Notes: a model not told the origin generated them from the sequence alone. A DNA stretch of 64,000 bases from Acanthochlamys bracteata (GCA_019914995.1 CM034140.1:4154001-4218000), one strand, 5' to 3'; counted from the first letter of the stretch, positions 12,292 through 26,038 are shown. Translations and numbers: made by a program.

Positions 12292-15200
12292 ATGAGGAGA
12301 CTCTTCTCTTTTAAATCATCTGCTTCCAACAGTGGGAACAGCAATCCATCAAGTCCAACTCATGGAAATGAAAAGGCAGCCATGCAAAAAACTGCTAAAA
12401 GCAGGAAGCCTGACAAAAGCTTACGGAGTTCCAAGGATTCTCCCTATCCTGAGAGTGATGCTTCATCGACTATTCGTCTTAGGAGAAGCCTTTCGTTTTC
12501 TCATCCTGCAGCAGTTTATCCTGGCACCGACAAGGGGACTTCTAACTCTGTTGATGGTCTTTCACCATTGAGCTGCGATAATTTACTCAATCATGAAGCT
12601 GGATTTGCTGTTCAGTAAGTTGCTTCTTTTAGTCAGCATTAACTATAATGCTGTATCTTCTACATGCTGTTTTGCGTTCTCCTTCCAAATAGTAGCTATT
12701 ATATGTTTTAGTTGCTTAGTGGTTGATTGATACCTGCAATCTTATTATCGCAATGGATAAGTGATGTGGTTAGGCATCTTATGGAGACAGCAGAGAATCC
12801 ACCTAGGTTACCTTTTTGAAGTTAAGTGTTGTTGAATTCTGAGTTTTCATAAGTGCAGTCGTTTATGGTTGTTATATGCCATTATCCACTTAGCTGACTA
12901 ATACCTTTCTTTCTAAATATGGTTTTTGCATTCTCTTCACTGTTGAAGTTACTATGTTCTTTATTTCAAACTTTTGAAGAATTTCTCTCTGACCTTTATC
13001 TGGTCAAGAAGATGTTTAAACTGTAATTTCACGTTCTTGAATCTGGAATTTGTGTTGCTCAACCTTTGTCTGTGTCTGCAGTAGCAATTCCCCGACTGCT
13101 GAAAGGCATAATAGAAGTAGAAGTGCCCAACTGGATGCATTTAGAGGTTCTCAAGCAACTGAGAGGATTGATTCTCCTAATTCTTCTGGAGGCTATACAT
13201 GCTCATCAGGAAATTCTCCATACAGTTCTCCAGTTCCACTTAGGTGCAGAACGTCTAGGATAGGATATGGACATATTACAGAAAAGAGCAAAGTTCTTGA
13301 CCTTTACATTGATGGAGAGCACCGGGATGCTAAATCAGGTGCTGATTGTTGTCTGCAGGAGAACAGGATTCCTACAAGATCAGGGAGGCCACCACGAGCT
13401 CAGTCCACTGCCACTTCTTCACCAACCTTTAGCAAAGAAAATATCAGGTCCTACTCATTCAGAGAATCAAAGAATGTTCTTCGCCATCTTCCTGCAGGTG
13501 ATTGGAGAAGGGACGAGTCAAGACCCGCATCCCCACATAATTATACAACAATGGCTTGTGAAAGGTTATACAATGGGAAACCATCATCGAAATTATTACC
13601 AGATCATGACTCTGAAACCGCAACTACTGTTGAGGATATCTATGAAGATCCAGCAAATGCTCAAGCCTTAATGGCAAATGCCATTTCTCAAAAGCAGTCT
13701 TTTGACTTAATACTGGGGCCTCGTACTGTTGGTTTATATGGTGGTGATGAACCTTTTGCTCATCGAAGCCAAAGTTTTTTCATTGCGAAGGGATCCAGGG
13801 AGGAAAGTGGCGAACAACTTATGAATCCATGCTTTCATGAACAAGATACTGATGAAGAGTTGACAAGGAAACAGAAAGAGCTAGAGCAGAAATTATTTCT
13901 CCTTTCTGAGGAAGGTCTTGCGTTAGCTGAACTTAAGAATGGAACCCTGGACCCATCGCTGTTGTATAAGAAAATTGCAAATATCATTGAAGACAGAAGG
14001 ATCTTAGCAGCTGAGCTCTCTTCACAAATAAAGTCTCAGCTTGCTGAGAGAAATTCTTCTAGAGAGGCATTTCGTCGCGCAAAGTTGGAGTTGGATACAA
14101 GGACTAGGAGGTTGGAGAAGGAGAAAAGTGAACTCCAATCAACTTTGGAGAGAGAGTTAGACAGAAGGTCTACTGACTGGTCATTGAAGCTTGAAAAGTT
14201 TCAGTCTGAGGAGCAAAGGCTTCGTGAACGTGTACGGGAGCTTGCAGAGCAAAATGTAACTCTTCAAAGAGAAATTTCTTCTCTTAAAGGAAATGAGTTG
14301 GACAATCGAAGCAGAATGATGAATTCTGAAAATCAGTTGAGCGATCTAGCTGCTAATTTCGAGGAACTGAAAAAAGAAAGTAGTGATCTTCGGCAGACAC
14401 AGTCAGAGTTGCAGCAACGCTTGAAAATTTCTGAAGAAGGCTTGAATTCTCTCAAACGAAACTACAAAGGAAAAGAACAAGAGATCAAGGATTTGCAAAA
14501 GGTCATTGTGCGATTGCAAAGGACTTGCAGTGATCAAGATAGGACAATCAGTGAGTTGAGAGAGGGCTTCAGCAAGGAGTTCGGAAAGCAACCATTAGAC
14601 TCAGGTGATAACATCAGCAGGTTGCACATGGAACAATTGCGGCTGGTTGATTTGGAACAAAAGCTTAGGAGAGAGGTCGACTCTTGCAGACATGAAGTTA
14701 ACTTACTTAGGCAAGAGAACCTATACCTCTTAGAGCGCTGCCCAACCACAGGAAATGACAGGGGTTGCTTCATTAAGCTCGATTCTGAGATCTGGACTTC
14801 TGTTGAACGCCTTCAATCCAAGAGTCAATCGTTGTTGGATGCTAGCACTAGTTTGTGTGAAGAACTTTTAGGCTTCATAAATTGCAAATGGTGTGAACAT
14901 GGCCAAGAAACCAAATCTGATTTTGATCAGTATTCATTGTATGAATACACGATGAAATACCAGGATTTGAAGAAAGGCGTTGGTATTCTAGAAAGAGAAA
15001 CGCAGACTACATTGTCAGTATTGGATGAGAGGTCTAATATAGAACCATTGGATCGACAACTGCAAGCAAGCAAACATGAACTGGAGCAACAGGTATTATT
15101 CAATCACACTACCTGGAATATACCACCTCTAATTGCTTTAGTTTGGATTAGATCATCTCCTTCTCTTTTTTGTTATATGTGTTCTAATTGTAGAATCATA

Positions 15201-16716
15201 AGATCCTCGTCTTATGCACCTTTATATTTTATAACCTCGATAAAGATTCTGGCTTTCTGCAAGTGCTTCGAAAAGAAGCTTTGCTTCCGGATCATGATTT
15301 TACTGGATAAATATTTGTTGTTGATGTTTGAAGTATTTGGTCCACTTGCAACATTCAAATGCTAAATATCCTTTAGTTATATGTCCTTTTGAGTCTGTTT
15401 TGACAAGGTGCTTTAATCTCCATTGTCGTTAGGAGCATCTGGAATTGCAATTAAAGTCGGAGACACTGCTCACTAGACTGCTGCGAGAAAAGTTGTTGTC
15501 CAAAGATCTAGAGCTTGATCAATTACAAGCTGACTTGGCATCTTCCATAAGGGCCCAAGATGTTCTGCAGTCTGAGATCCAGCGCCTGCTTGATGAACGT
15601 GCTTGTCTTAGTCACAAGAAAAAAGATTTGGAGCTTCAGGTGCTGGTAGCAAGCATCATTTTTATTAAGACGCCGCAATATTTTGTTCATGATGTTCGAG
15701 ATGATTTGTTTTATTATGCCATATATTTATCTAAATCAAGAAGTTCTAATCTTAACTATGCATGTGAATTTTCTTGAATGATGATTAATATCTAATGCCA
15801 TATGATATTACATATTTCTTCTCTTAAAGACCTTGTTGATCTAAAGAAGCATGCAAAGTTGTTTGTGAATTCTGTATAGCTGTACAATCCTGTATAGCTG
15901 TTGGTGTTGTTAAGATTTTGAATTGATATACATAACCATCTTTGAAGGCATTTTTCTTCTATATGTCTACTTTTCTAGAAATTAGATATGTACTTTTTAT
16001 AAGTGAATTATGCCGTATATCCATAGATGATGTTTCGGCTTCAGGAAGCGAAGTCATGATGGCATTTAGCTTTCATAAGCTTACACTTAGTTGAGGGACC
16101 GGTGATGCAGTATAGTATTCTGAGATGCTAACTTAGACTTAGACTTACGTTTTTCTGGTCCTATGTGCTAAGTTCCAATTTGGTTGTTGTAATCTGCCAT
16201 ATGCAAAGCTACTTGGCCTGATTGTTTATCAAAGGTTTGAGAAAGCTGAACATTCATCATGTATTAATTTGCACTTAATGCTGGACTTTTCATATCTATT
16301 GGTGCAAGTATCACTAAGTGGTAATTGCTAAGATAGTTGTTTTGAATTGATCCTCTTTTCACCTTTTCTTTGGGATGCTAATAATTTGCCGCTAACAGGT
16401 ATTGAGTAAGGATGAGAACGTCAAACAGCTTCAGCAAGATCTTCAGCAGTTCACAAGGGAGCTATTTGACACCGAGAGCAAACTAGCTAAAGTTACTGCA
16501 GAGAGGGGGAAACTCTGGGATCAAGTTAAGAACTTAAGCGAGACAAAAATGCTTTTGGAACATGAAGTTAACATCCATAAGAAGAAAATTGAAGCCCTTG
16601 ATGAAGATGTCCTCCTTAAAGAAGGGCAGATTACAATTTTAAGAGACAGTCTTGGAAGCAGGCTGCTTGCTGGCAGATATAGTCCTACATCAGTTAGAGA
16701 ATTCTCTCTCGAATGA
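12292..16716 (+). CDS. Long coiled-coil protein, USO1/myosin-heavy-chain-like, 4 exons
   Basis: Exons: 12292-12614, 13082-15092, 15433-15639, 16399-16716; introns GT-AG, phases 2, 0 and 0; 952 residues. The N-terminus starts MRRLFSFKSS and is Ser- and Arg-rich, with an LRRSLSFSHP element. Residues up to about 360 look disordered. From about residue 365 to the end the sequence is near-continuous heptad coiled coil, rich in Leu, Glu, Lys and Arg (ELTRKQKELEQKLFLL; DLEQKLRREVDSCRHEVNLL), with a break near 600-650 containing Cys and Trp. It ends SPTSVREFSLE. Such proteins are usually annotated by composition as 'USO1-like' or 'myosin heavy chain-related'; they have no motor or catalytic domain and are probably structural or cytoskeletal. 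The exact function is unknown. The ORF runs open into intron 2 until 15365, but splicing at CAG/GTATTA restores the coiled coil. A GT donor right after the stop suggests a 3' UTR intron. Confidence 0.8.
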
Positions 16717-19700
16717 GAAACTGAGAGGTACTATATTATAACGTTGCTTAGTGTTCACATTTTTGTCCTAGCCTTTTTCCTGTATTTTAGTTTGCAAAGG
16801 ACATGCTAGCTTTCAGTTTCTATTTCCCTAGTGATAAGTTCTATGATCTTCTACCATTAATTCTCTCTCTGCAATTTTATGGCCAAGAGTCATCCTCTTC
16901 TTATTTAATAGGATAAAGAAGTTTTGACTGTATATATGTAGCATGTATATTGTTCTCTTTGTGTATCTAGAAGATAGTAGTCCTTTCCTTTCTTAAATGT
17001 ACCATACTTTTGCACTATGTTTACTATCCCTAATACGAGTAGTCACAACAAGGTAGCATAAGATGATAATAGTCGCTAGCCTGACCATCTGGTTCTTACT
17101 GAATATGTTCATATGCAGGCCAGTCAATTGGTATAAAATGCTTAGCACTGATTTAGAGTCTTATCTAAGGGCTTGTAGGAAGCATTGAAATGTTTTCCAC
17201 CATTAATGACACAAGAAGAGTGCCATAAAATGACTGACCATTTATTCATCATTAATGTATTAATGTGAAAGTGGGTTCTCAGTATTTTCTTGAATAGTCA
17301 TGAGTATTAGCCTATGTAAGGAAGATTATCTTTGTGTGAAAAATCTCGTACTGGCTTTGGTAATTTTGTGTTCTTGTTTATTTGTTTGATAGAATAGCAT
17401 TACCCATGTGGACATGTTGCACATGCTATAATTTGTAGACCATTTGATTTTCTGAACTATTGACCACTCCTATACTTCAGAGTTTAAACAAAAGACATAG
17501 TAGTTACCATAATATCGGGAATCTCTATAACGTTTGGATTGGGTTTAGTACGGGTATGAGAAATCTATCTTGGCAACTGTAAGAAGGATATGGAGCCTTC
17601 TGCATAATCCACTTTTTAAGAAGACTCTACGGAAGGCACTCATGTAATTCTCATGTGGAAATTCAGAAAGTTGCTTGATAAAGACGCATCTGTTATCACT
17701 ATCATAACTAACTCATAGAGGCTGGAAGAAAATTTTCCTTCCTTTTGTATCAAGGACGGTTATTTAACATGACTGTTTATGGGCAAAACTAGTAGACTTC
17801 TCATGTTCTTTCTAATAAATAAGCATACTAGAATTGAATTGATGGGAATGCGGAGAAAAATTGTTGGACTGTGTTATTTGGTATCTAGAAGCATGCACGG
17901 ACAAAATGTCAGAATAAAGATATGGCAGTTCTTTCTGATGGAAGTATAGATCAGCTTGTTATACCCTTTTAATTAGTAACACTTGTGCTGTTAAGAGAAA
18001 AGTTGCTGGGGTTACACTTCAAGGTTCATAGTGCAAATTATTTAACATATTGTAAGCTACGCAAAGTCTCTACTTTAAACTCAACTGTTCAGCCGTGAAG
18101 TCGCTAGGCACATAACTTATGGTTTATATGGTCTTTTGCAAGGTTTTACAGAAATAGTAATTAAGGATGCAATGTAGTAATTTATGTAGTCATAAGCTAT
18201 AGGCAATTGCATAAATTAACCTTAAACTTAGAATACTGTTTTTTTTTTCTGATAATATGATAATAGGAAATTTTGTCGCAGCAATATTAAAAATAATAGT
18301 GCTAGAATACTATTTTTCTTTTTCTGATAATATGAAAGTTCGAATATGATTAGCTTTGAACAGGAAAAACCGTTTAACAAACCCAATCGGGACCTGTCTC
18401 CAAATCATTAACCTTTAAAATCAGTACGTCCTAGGTGAATGTGATTTTAGAATGGCTTGTTTTTCTTGTTACTCTTGTGTCCGTTGATTGTTAGTAACCA
18501 CCACATTATGCATGTTAGTAGGCATGTGTGTATGTACACTTAGATATGTATGCCAGCAATCTGGATTTCCAACTGAGGCTCTTACCATGTGGTCAAAAGT
18601 CTTATGGCATCTCAAAAACGCATGATAAAGTTATGCACTATAGCTGGTTATGATAAGTACAGTGGCTATTTCAATTAGATGAAGTTTTCTTATGGAGTTG
18701 GTGTACATGCTTTAGCTATCTTCATTTTAAGAGAAACATATAATTGAAGTCCTTAAATTGCATATATGAAGCTATGGCTTTGGTGCTTGGTTTACATTTT
18801 CTAGAAATTGCAGGCATGTAACTGGGAGTGGAATTACCTAGTCACACGACCTATGTTAGTATAGGGAGCGGGTAAGGTTACCATAACCTATATTGGTATA
18901 GGGAGTTCATGGGCGGTCAGCCGTATGACGAATACTCGTCTATCATGTATTTACAAAGGATGTTATACGCAGCAAATCCGAGAGCACTGAAACAATTCTA
19001 GCGTGCAATCCCAAGTTTAAAATACTAGTTACGTTCTGGTTACAAAACCTACCACGTCTAAGGAAACAGCATTGATACTAAAAAATAAGATGGTTCTACT
19101 GAAAGTAGTTTGACAGGGTTCTAGTTGGAGGCAATCTATGACCGGATCCTACCACATCATGATGGGATGATGGAATAATGTTGTTCTGGATAGTAAGTGG
19201 AGGAAGACTGCATGATTTGTTGGAATGGGGTCCCAATAAGTGTTGGAAAATGTAGGTAACATGAACATTTACTAAATGTTTCAGGTAAAACCTGATTGAT
19301 TTTAGAACCTATGGATACAAGGATACAAAATATGAAAGCATGTAACATTTATCCACGAGGCTGAAGGTTCTTTGAAGACCGCCTTTAACTTCCGAACTAC
19401 GTTATTATCAACGATGATGTCGCAAAAGCAATTGATGGACTACTATACAGTTGAAACTTGCACTTGTACAATTCAATGTTTTAGGGCCATAAGGATTTTT
19501 AAGTTGTAAAGTTGTAATGTTTGTTCGCATGTTCTGGATAGTGACACCATGTAGAGATACAGAAGATTTTACTTTCACTACATTGCATTTCCATGACATA
19601 AAATCTCTTTACAGTGTCAAACTTCGAGTCCTAGGTGTGGTACAGAAGTCCGCAATGTTTTGTTTTTAGCTGGAAACTATTTGCATATAATTATTCACCT

Positions 19701-22204
19701 TTGTTACTGCAGACAGTGAGAACCAGTATAAATCTCCTTCTTTTGATAATAGTTATGAATTTCGTCTTTTATCCGTTCATTAATTTAAGTCTGTTTTGCA
19801 GGTCAGTGGCATATGCACACCTTGCTAATAGCTGCAGACAATTGATTACCTGTTAATCCTTTACCCTACAACACAATTTGAGTACAAAATCACACTTTCT
19901 TTTTCTTGAGTTTTTTCAAAGGAAATCAGTTCTCTTGTCATGTCTGTTATTACATTTTGTTCAGACACGGGCGCTTTCGTCAATTACTAGTTTTGGTTCC
20001 TGCATCTCCTAAGTTGTGATGTAGACTTGTAGATGGCCATTTTTGTGTTTTCTTTCATTATGCCTTTTTATGAGCATTGAGGAATATAGGTGGTTTATGG
20101 AATTATGCGGCCAACTGTTTATGATTTAGGCAAATATTTTGCCTCAATATATGTTTTCATTGTAAGTATGTCTGATGATATTGATTTTGTAAATCTTAAC
20201 TTTTCCTTCACATAAAAGAAAAGCATAATATGCTGTGAAGTCTACTTTTGAATCTTTTTCTTTTGGTTAGGGCGTGTTTTAAATTCATCGTAATTGAGTT
20301 TTGTGAAACTGAATTTCGTAAAAATAGAATTTGGTAAAGGCAGAGTTCGAAGTAACATTTGAAACAAATCAAGTAAAATTTGAAGTTAAATTTTAATAAA
20401 AATAAAGCTCGATGTAAAAGTAAAATTCGAAGTGATAATTAAAATATATAAAATTATCGAATTTGAAATTTGAAAAAGAAAGTGTAGTTTGGTGCATTTA
20501 AAACAAGCATTTAATCTAATTTTGAATGCAGGTCTAAATCCTGAAATAGGTGAAGAAAGAAGACCATATGCCTGCTATATTAAACTTGTTTAAATTAAAG
20601 CATGATTTGAATAGCACCTATGTTTTTGACCTGTTCAATCTGTCATTGGACACTTTATGGAATCTTCAAAACAAAGTCTAGGATCTTAAGGGGCGTGGAA
20701 GCTAGTCTTTTATTCTGTCAGTAGGTATGCAATTCGAAGTAGGAGTACTCTTGTTTCTACATATGCAAACCTCAAAGTTGTAAGTTTGTTCAATTTTTTT
20801 AAAGTGATTCCTACCATGTGCCTTCTGGAAAGTAGCTTTCTAAAATATTGTATTCAAACTTCTTTCGTGAAGAGACTGAGGATATATAAATGGAGTTGCA
20901 TTGTTTTTTTCTAAGCAATTTCAGTAACAATGATTGATTAACTTGTTGGCCATTATCAAATGTGTTACGTAACTTCTTTGATTAAGCTGTATCATTAAAT
21001 TCCATATATATATATATGGAATTTAGGTTTAGATTGCAAGACAGTTGTAGGAGAACTTTGTAGTTGAATAATAATATACATGTGAAGCAAAATTTTGATA
21101 GTCTTTGATATTTTTCTAGAGAATATTTAAAAGTACTTATAAATAATTTTTTTTTAAAAAATAAATTTTGAAAATTTTTTTTAAAAAAATAAATTTTGAA
21201 ATTTTTTTTAAAAATTAAGTTTTATTTTTTTAATCTAAAAAATATAAAAATTACTAATAATAAAATCTTATGGAACTTAATTTTTTAATATATTAAATAT
21301 ATTTTAAATAAATTTTATAAAATATTATTAACAAATATAATATAAAAAATTAAAATAAAATGTTTTTCAAATGCTAAATGATACATCACAAACCTATATA
21401 TGAGTAGATTGTTTTTAAAAATAAATTGAAAGTGAAAGTTCAATAAAATTGAAAAATAAAATTGTATTAGGAGATGTGTAAATAAAAAAATTAAAATTAA
21501 AATTTTGTATATAAAACAAAAAATTTCTATTCTTTATGCAAATAAAATATATAAATTTTTAAAATTTTAATTTTGATGAAAAAAAATTGAAATTTTAGAC
21601 GATTAAAATATGGTCACAAGAGTAATAATATTTTCTTCTTATATGCACTTTGTAAAGGAAGAGTTTGCAGGTAAGCCTATTTACTGGCAAAAATAGTGTC
21701 CTTTTAATTAACAAGATTCAAAGTTTTCATTACTGACAATATACAGCAGATTGATTGCTGACTAATTACAGTTTATGATATTTTTTCCATACTAGCTAAT
21801 CTCGGGATTAATCACGTGATTTCTGTAAGCTAACCACAAGCTTCTTAACCGAGAGACAAATAAAGCTGCACATGATCGGCAACTTTTAGTGCAGAAATAA
21901 TCATAAACTAAATTAATATGATCAGAAGAAGATTAGAATTCCAATGAACTATATGCAAGACTATAGAGTTTAAACTTTTAATAATTAATTAGCTTTTGCA
22001 TACATGTTTCTTGACCTATGTTTGTAGTTCAGGGGTTGGAAATATTTATGATCAAGATACTAAAAATTAGATCAGGCAGGTGAAGTTATTAACAAAAAAA
22101 ATTAAAAAATTAATTTTATAAAATGAAACGAGAAACAGTAACAATATCAAGAGAGTACTTGCTTGAAATACTGCAATATAGCATTAATAACTTCAACATG
22201 AAAT
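16717..22204. other. Gene-poor stretch after coiled-coil gene
   Basis: No coding exon can be supported over about 5.5 kb. Part of it may be 3' UTR intron of the upstream gene: a donor-like GAGAG/GTACTA at about 16727 and an acceptor-like TTTTGCAG just before 19802 could join. Repeats include an inverted-repeat element at 20272-20508 and an AT-rich copy at about 21110-21370. Confidence 0.45.
20272..20508. mobile_element. 237-bp MITE-like element, GCGTGTTTTAAAT ends
   Basis: Terminal inverted repeats GCGTGTTTTAAAT and ATTTAAAACAAGC match at 12 of 13 positions. The interior is AT-rich with repeated AAATTCGAAGT-like motifs and no coding capacity. Target-site duplication is not clear. Confidence 0.5.
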
Positions 22205-22375
22205 TTAGTTGCATATATATATTTCTGATGCAGCACAGATTTCAAGCAGGCGGCACGCATCACCGAGCATCTTCGACGTGCTCTTGCCCTGACCATTGCA
22301 TTCCATAATTTCTTTTATATCATCAATTAGGTTTCTGGTCTTCATCACAAGTACTTCGTGTAATTGTTTCAAAAC
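22205..22375 (-). other. Orphan exon-like ORF
   Basis: On the minus strand, an acceptor-like TGTGTGCAG is followed by 56 codons and a stop. The product begins VLKQLHEVLVMKTRNLIDDI and reads like a helical protein end rather than random sequence. No upstream exons are found on the minus strand before the CLE-like gene. It may be the last exon of an undetected gene or a gene fragment. The family is not recognised. Confidence 0.3.
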
Positions 22376-22670
22376 CTGCACACATATCAGTAGTGGTTGT
22401 TTTTTTTTTTTTTTTTGAGTGATCCAATGAAGCATATATGTAATGGCCTTGAAGTAAACTATGTTCATAAAAGTTTACTTATTAAATTATGTCAGAGTGA
22501 AAACTGTTCTCGCACCATGTGATGAAAACGCTTACGTATATCTTTTCGAATTCAATTTTAAGTTAATTTAAGAATAGATATATAAATTGATGAAGCCATC
22601 CATATCATCAGCTTCTCTTTTGACTTCTGCTCATTTCTTTTTGGTTCACTAAAAGCAAGAGGAGACAATC

Positions 22671-22946
22671 ATGAAGACCACAACCATCTCATCAACTACT
22701 GCTATCGTTCTTACTACTGCTTCACTACTTGTAGTAGTTCTACACTTGTTTCTTTGCTCTGAAAGCAACAACTACGATAGAAGCTTGCAAAGAGAGATGG
22801 TTCATGGAAGAAGGCTTCTGAACTCTGTTGCTTCCAGCAGTACTGCTGCAGTTTCAAAAGGTACGGAGAGCGCAGTCTGGGACAAAGTAGTGAATGCATC
22901 CATGAAGCGTATACCGCAGAGCAAGTTCAATCCTATACATAACTAG
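22671..22946 (+). CDS. Small secreted CLE-like peptide precursor, atypical motif
   Basis: Intronless 91-residue ORF. A hydrophobic segment at about residues 11-29 (AIVLTTASLLVVVLHLFLC) serves as signal peptide. A variable middle contains GRRLLNS. A basic-flanked C-terminal block ends KRIPQSKFNPIHN directly at the stop. This layout (signal peptide, variable linker, C-terminal dodecapeptide ending P-x-H-N) is that of plant CLE precursors, whose processed peptides are perceived by CLV1-type LRR receptor kinases. Aligned from the C-terminus, Arg1, Asn8, Pro9, His11 and Asn12 fit CLE, but the central P-x-G-P core is replaced (Gln4, Lys6, Phe7). It is therefore a divergent CLE or another small-peptide class. 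A GOLVEN/RGF reading is less likely because the Asp-Tyr sulfation motif is missing. The gene stands isolated in AT-rich DNA. Confidence 0.55.
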   Translation: MKTTTISSTTAIVLTTASLLVVVLHLFLCSESNNYDRSLQREMVHGRRLLNSVASSSTAAVSKGTESAVWDKVVNASMKRIPQSKFNPIHN

Positions 22947-25422
22947 TAGAGGTTGGTGATCGATGGAAGTGAGAAAAAGGCATATATATATGTAATAGTT
23001 TTTTTTTTCTTTTTTTCTCAAGAGTTAGGAAGTGAACAGAACAGGTAGGTAATATGGCGTTGTAGTTAGTTTCCAAATCTTACATATGTACGTAGTTTTC
23101 TCTAGTTTCGCAGTTCGAAGTGATCAAAATTAACGTTCCTTCAAGTTTTGGTATAACCTGAGAATATCTCTGGTACTTCAATTTCAGTCTACGTACTTGT
23201 ATATAAATCTGAAGAAATCATGCGTGCATTCTAAAATTCAAGTTTAATTTCCTCTCTTCAGCTAACGTCTTCAAATATTTGAAAGAATTAATGAACTCAA
23301 CTGATCTACTCAGTTATCATATTACAGTTGACTGAAATTAACTGAAGATCATAATTAATTTTAATAATCTGTTCTTAAATATTAGCTCCACAGTTTGAAG
23401 AACAATTAAAAATTTCAATTTTGATGACAGAAATAGAAGATCCCGGCATTTGAAACATGCCCCTAGAACTTTCAAAGTCTGCAGCAGCTTTTCAGGTATT
23501 CAATCTCTTTTTAAGTCTTTGCCTTCAAACAAGAGAATATATACATACAGAGAACTAGCTAGCAGTTAGGATTAGTGCCGGATAGCTATATACGAACCTT
23601 AATTATTGGTCCCAATTTGGAAGTTAATTAGTATATATACTTAATTGTTTTAGCAGTTAATTAGTAATTAAGAAGTGAATTAAACCTAGTGATGAATCAC
23701 CCATATGTTTCCATGTGATGCTATGTATATATATAATAGGTATAGATCATAGCTTTAGAGACCAAATTATATATTTTGTGATGATTGTTCGTTCTAATAA
23801 AAATATAATAATAGGTACTTAATTTGGTTTTGATTATAATGTTTGTCACAGGATTAATAGAAACCAATAATATTAAGATTCGTTGCTTTTGTGTTTCTCT
23901 ATCTTGCTTAGCTTAGCAATCATCTTTAGTTTAGAGCCGAAAGTTGAGCAAAGGCTTTAGGGGTCTACCTGCAGGTCCACCAATAATTGTATGAATCCAG
24001 ATTCTACACTTAGGAATTAATTATGTAAAAATCATACGTAATTTAATTTGATTCAGAACCATTTTTCGTTATATTAGTTTTAACTCCATATAAATAGGCA
24101 AAGGTAGAAAGAGGATAGAAAGCCGCCTACACTCCTCCCAGGAGCTTATACCTTTTAAGACAAAAGAATATTATTTAAGAAACAATCATAAGAATTAACA
24201 ATTAAAAAGAAGTTGTTGATTTGTTCCTATAATAGTTGTTTGTCACAAAATTAATGTGCTAACCAAAATTGCACAATCTACTCAAAAGAGGAGGAAAAAA
24301 TTGACTAGATAACAAAAAAAAAATAATACATACTTTTTGTAGAATAGTATTACTGTAGTCGATCGAAAAAAAATAACTTCCTATATAGAGGCACACTGGA
24401 TTGAACGGATCGATTTAGTCTGACTATTATACTGCTAATTTATGAGTAAAAAGATTGTTATTTTTTGATTATTTTAGTTCTAAACAAACTTGGTAAATAA
24501 AACACACACAAATAATTTATAATTTATATAGTTCAATAAATAAATTTGTCTACGTGAAATGGCCATTTTTTTTTCAAAAGTGAATTTTATGAATTCTTAT
24601 TAAAAAAATTCTACTATACCTAGTGAAATCAAGCACATTTATCTTAACTGAGTTTTTTTCTCGAGACGAACTAACGATAGCTTTTCGACACCCTTGCCTC
24701 ACTGTAGTTTGAGGTAACCTTTCTACAAGGTCCCTGCACCATAGAAGACTTAATCAAACCCTTCTCAATATGTGCAACATGCACTTACAACTAGTTTGTG
24801 TGTTTGTTATAATTCAAGTCTTGTTATGCTGGATCCTCTATATGTGTGGCCCTAGTGAGAATACTTCCAATGGGTGACAGGGTCTTCTTCAAGGTTTGTT
24901 GTTCTCTTAATGACATGTCAGTTAAGGGATTTTGGGCATCAAGCTGGTTTACCTTTGCTTGTAATGTTGTATGTGGATAATGATCCATATGTGTGTAAGC
25001 TCTTTATGACTGTGCATAGAGTTCGGTTAACATATTTGCACTTAAAATTTAGAAAGTGTTTCGAAGTGTTTATAAAAAATAATTTTTTAAAAATTAAAAA
25101 TATTTTTATCTATTTTAAAAAATAATTTTATTTATTTATTTTAAAATTTTTAATAAAATAAATAATAAAAAAATATTTTTATATTTTGTAAACAAATTTT
25201 ATAAAATACTATAAAAAATTTAAAATATAAACTAAAAAATTAAAAAATATTTTTTAAAAAATGCTCTTCTAAATGCGTCCTTAATATTCTCTTTTTAATG
25301 AAATCTTGTTGCTCGAAAGTTTCTCTGCGTGTGTGATTGGAACTCAGTTGACATCTGCGTCATACTTGATTCTACTTTTTAAATGTCAAAGATTATCATG
25401 TTGGGTCGGGTGAAATTGATGG

Positions 25423-25643
25423 AGGGCGTTTGGAATTACGTTTTCAAATTTTTTATTTTATATTTTTAATATATATTTTATAAATATTTAAAAATTTTAA
25501 AAATAAAGAAAAATTTTATATAATAATATTTTTATTATATATTTTTATTATTTTTTTAAAAAATAAAATTCATTTTTTTTAAAAATAAAAATATTTTTTA
25601 GTTTAAAAAAAATTTATTTCATAAACATTTCTAAACGCCTCTG
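25423..25643. mobile_element. 221-bp AT-rich MITE-like element
   Basis: Imperfect inverted ends GAGGGCGTTTGGAA and TTCTAAACGCCTCT surround an interior of A/T blocks. It is the best-delimited member of a family whose cores recur in many intergenic spots of this window. It is non-coding. Confidence 0.55.
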
Positions 25644-26038
25644 GTCAACTGTTTTTTACAATCTTATTTGTTCTACTCTATTCGGCTTCTCTGTTTTGCC
25701 ATTGATCTATTGTGTCTGTTCTAAAACTCCTTGTATCTCAACAAAAATCTACTGATTTCTTAACTAATTTACTATTTTGTTTTTATTTTTTGCTGATCTG
25801 CATAATTTAAATAAAAAATTCTTCTAACTCATAAATTATAATTTTAATATTTTTAATCATCAAAATATTTAAAAAATTTCCAACATAATAGAGTGTAATT
25901 AATTGGTACTATATAGGACTTCAAATTTTGTTTGTAGCCCACCAAAATTATTGGACATTGTAAATACAAAACCGGGTCTTACTGGGCCCCAAATTAGTAA
26001 AATCATTTTAATTGTTGTTGGGGGCTAAGGTACTCTGA

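Noticed and set aside
22671-22946. GOLVEN/RGF or IDA peptide identity for the 91-aa precursor
   Set aside because: RGF peptides need an Asp-Tyr sulfation motif and IDA peptides a P-I-P-P-type core; neither is present, so a divergent CLE is the closer fit.
24874-25125. 83-aa plus-strand ORF
   Set aside because: No recognisable family, no splice context, and its 3' part is an AT-rich repeat.
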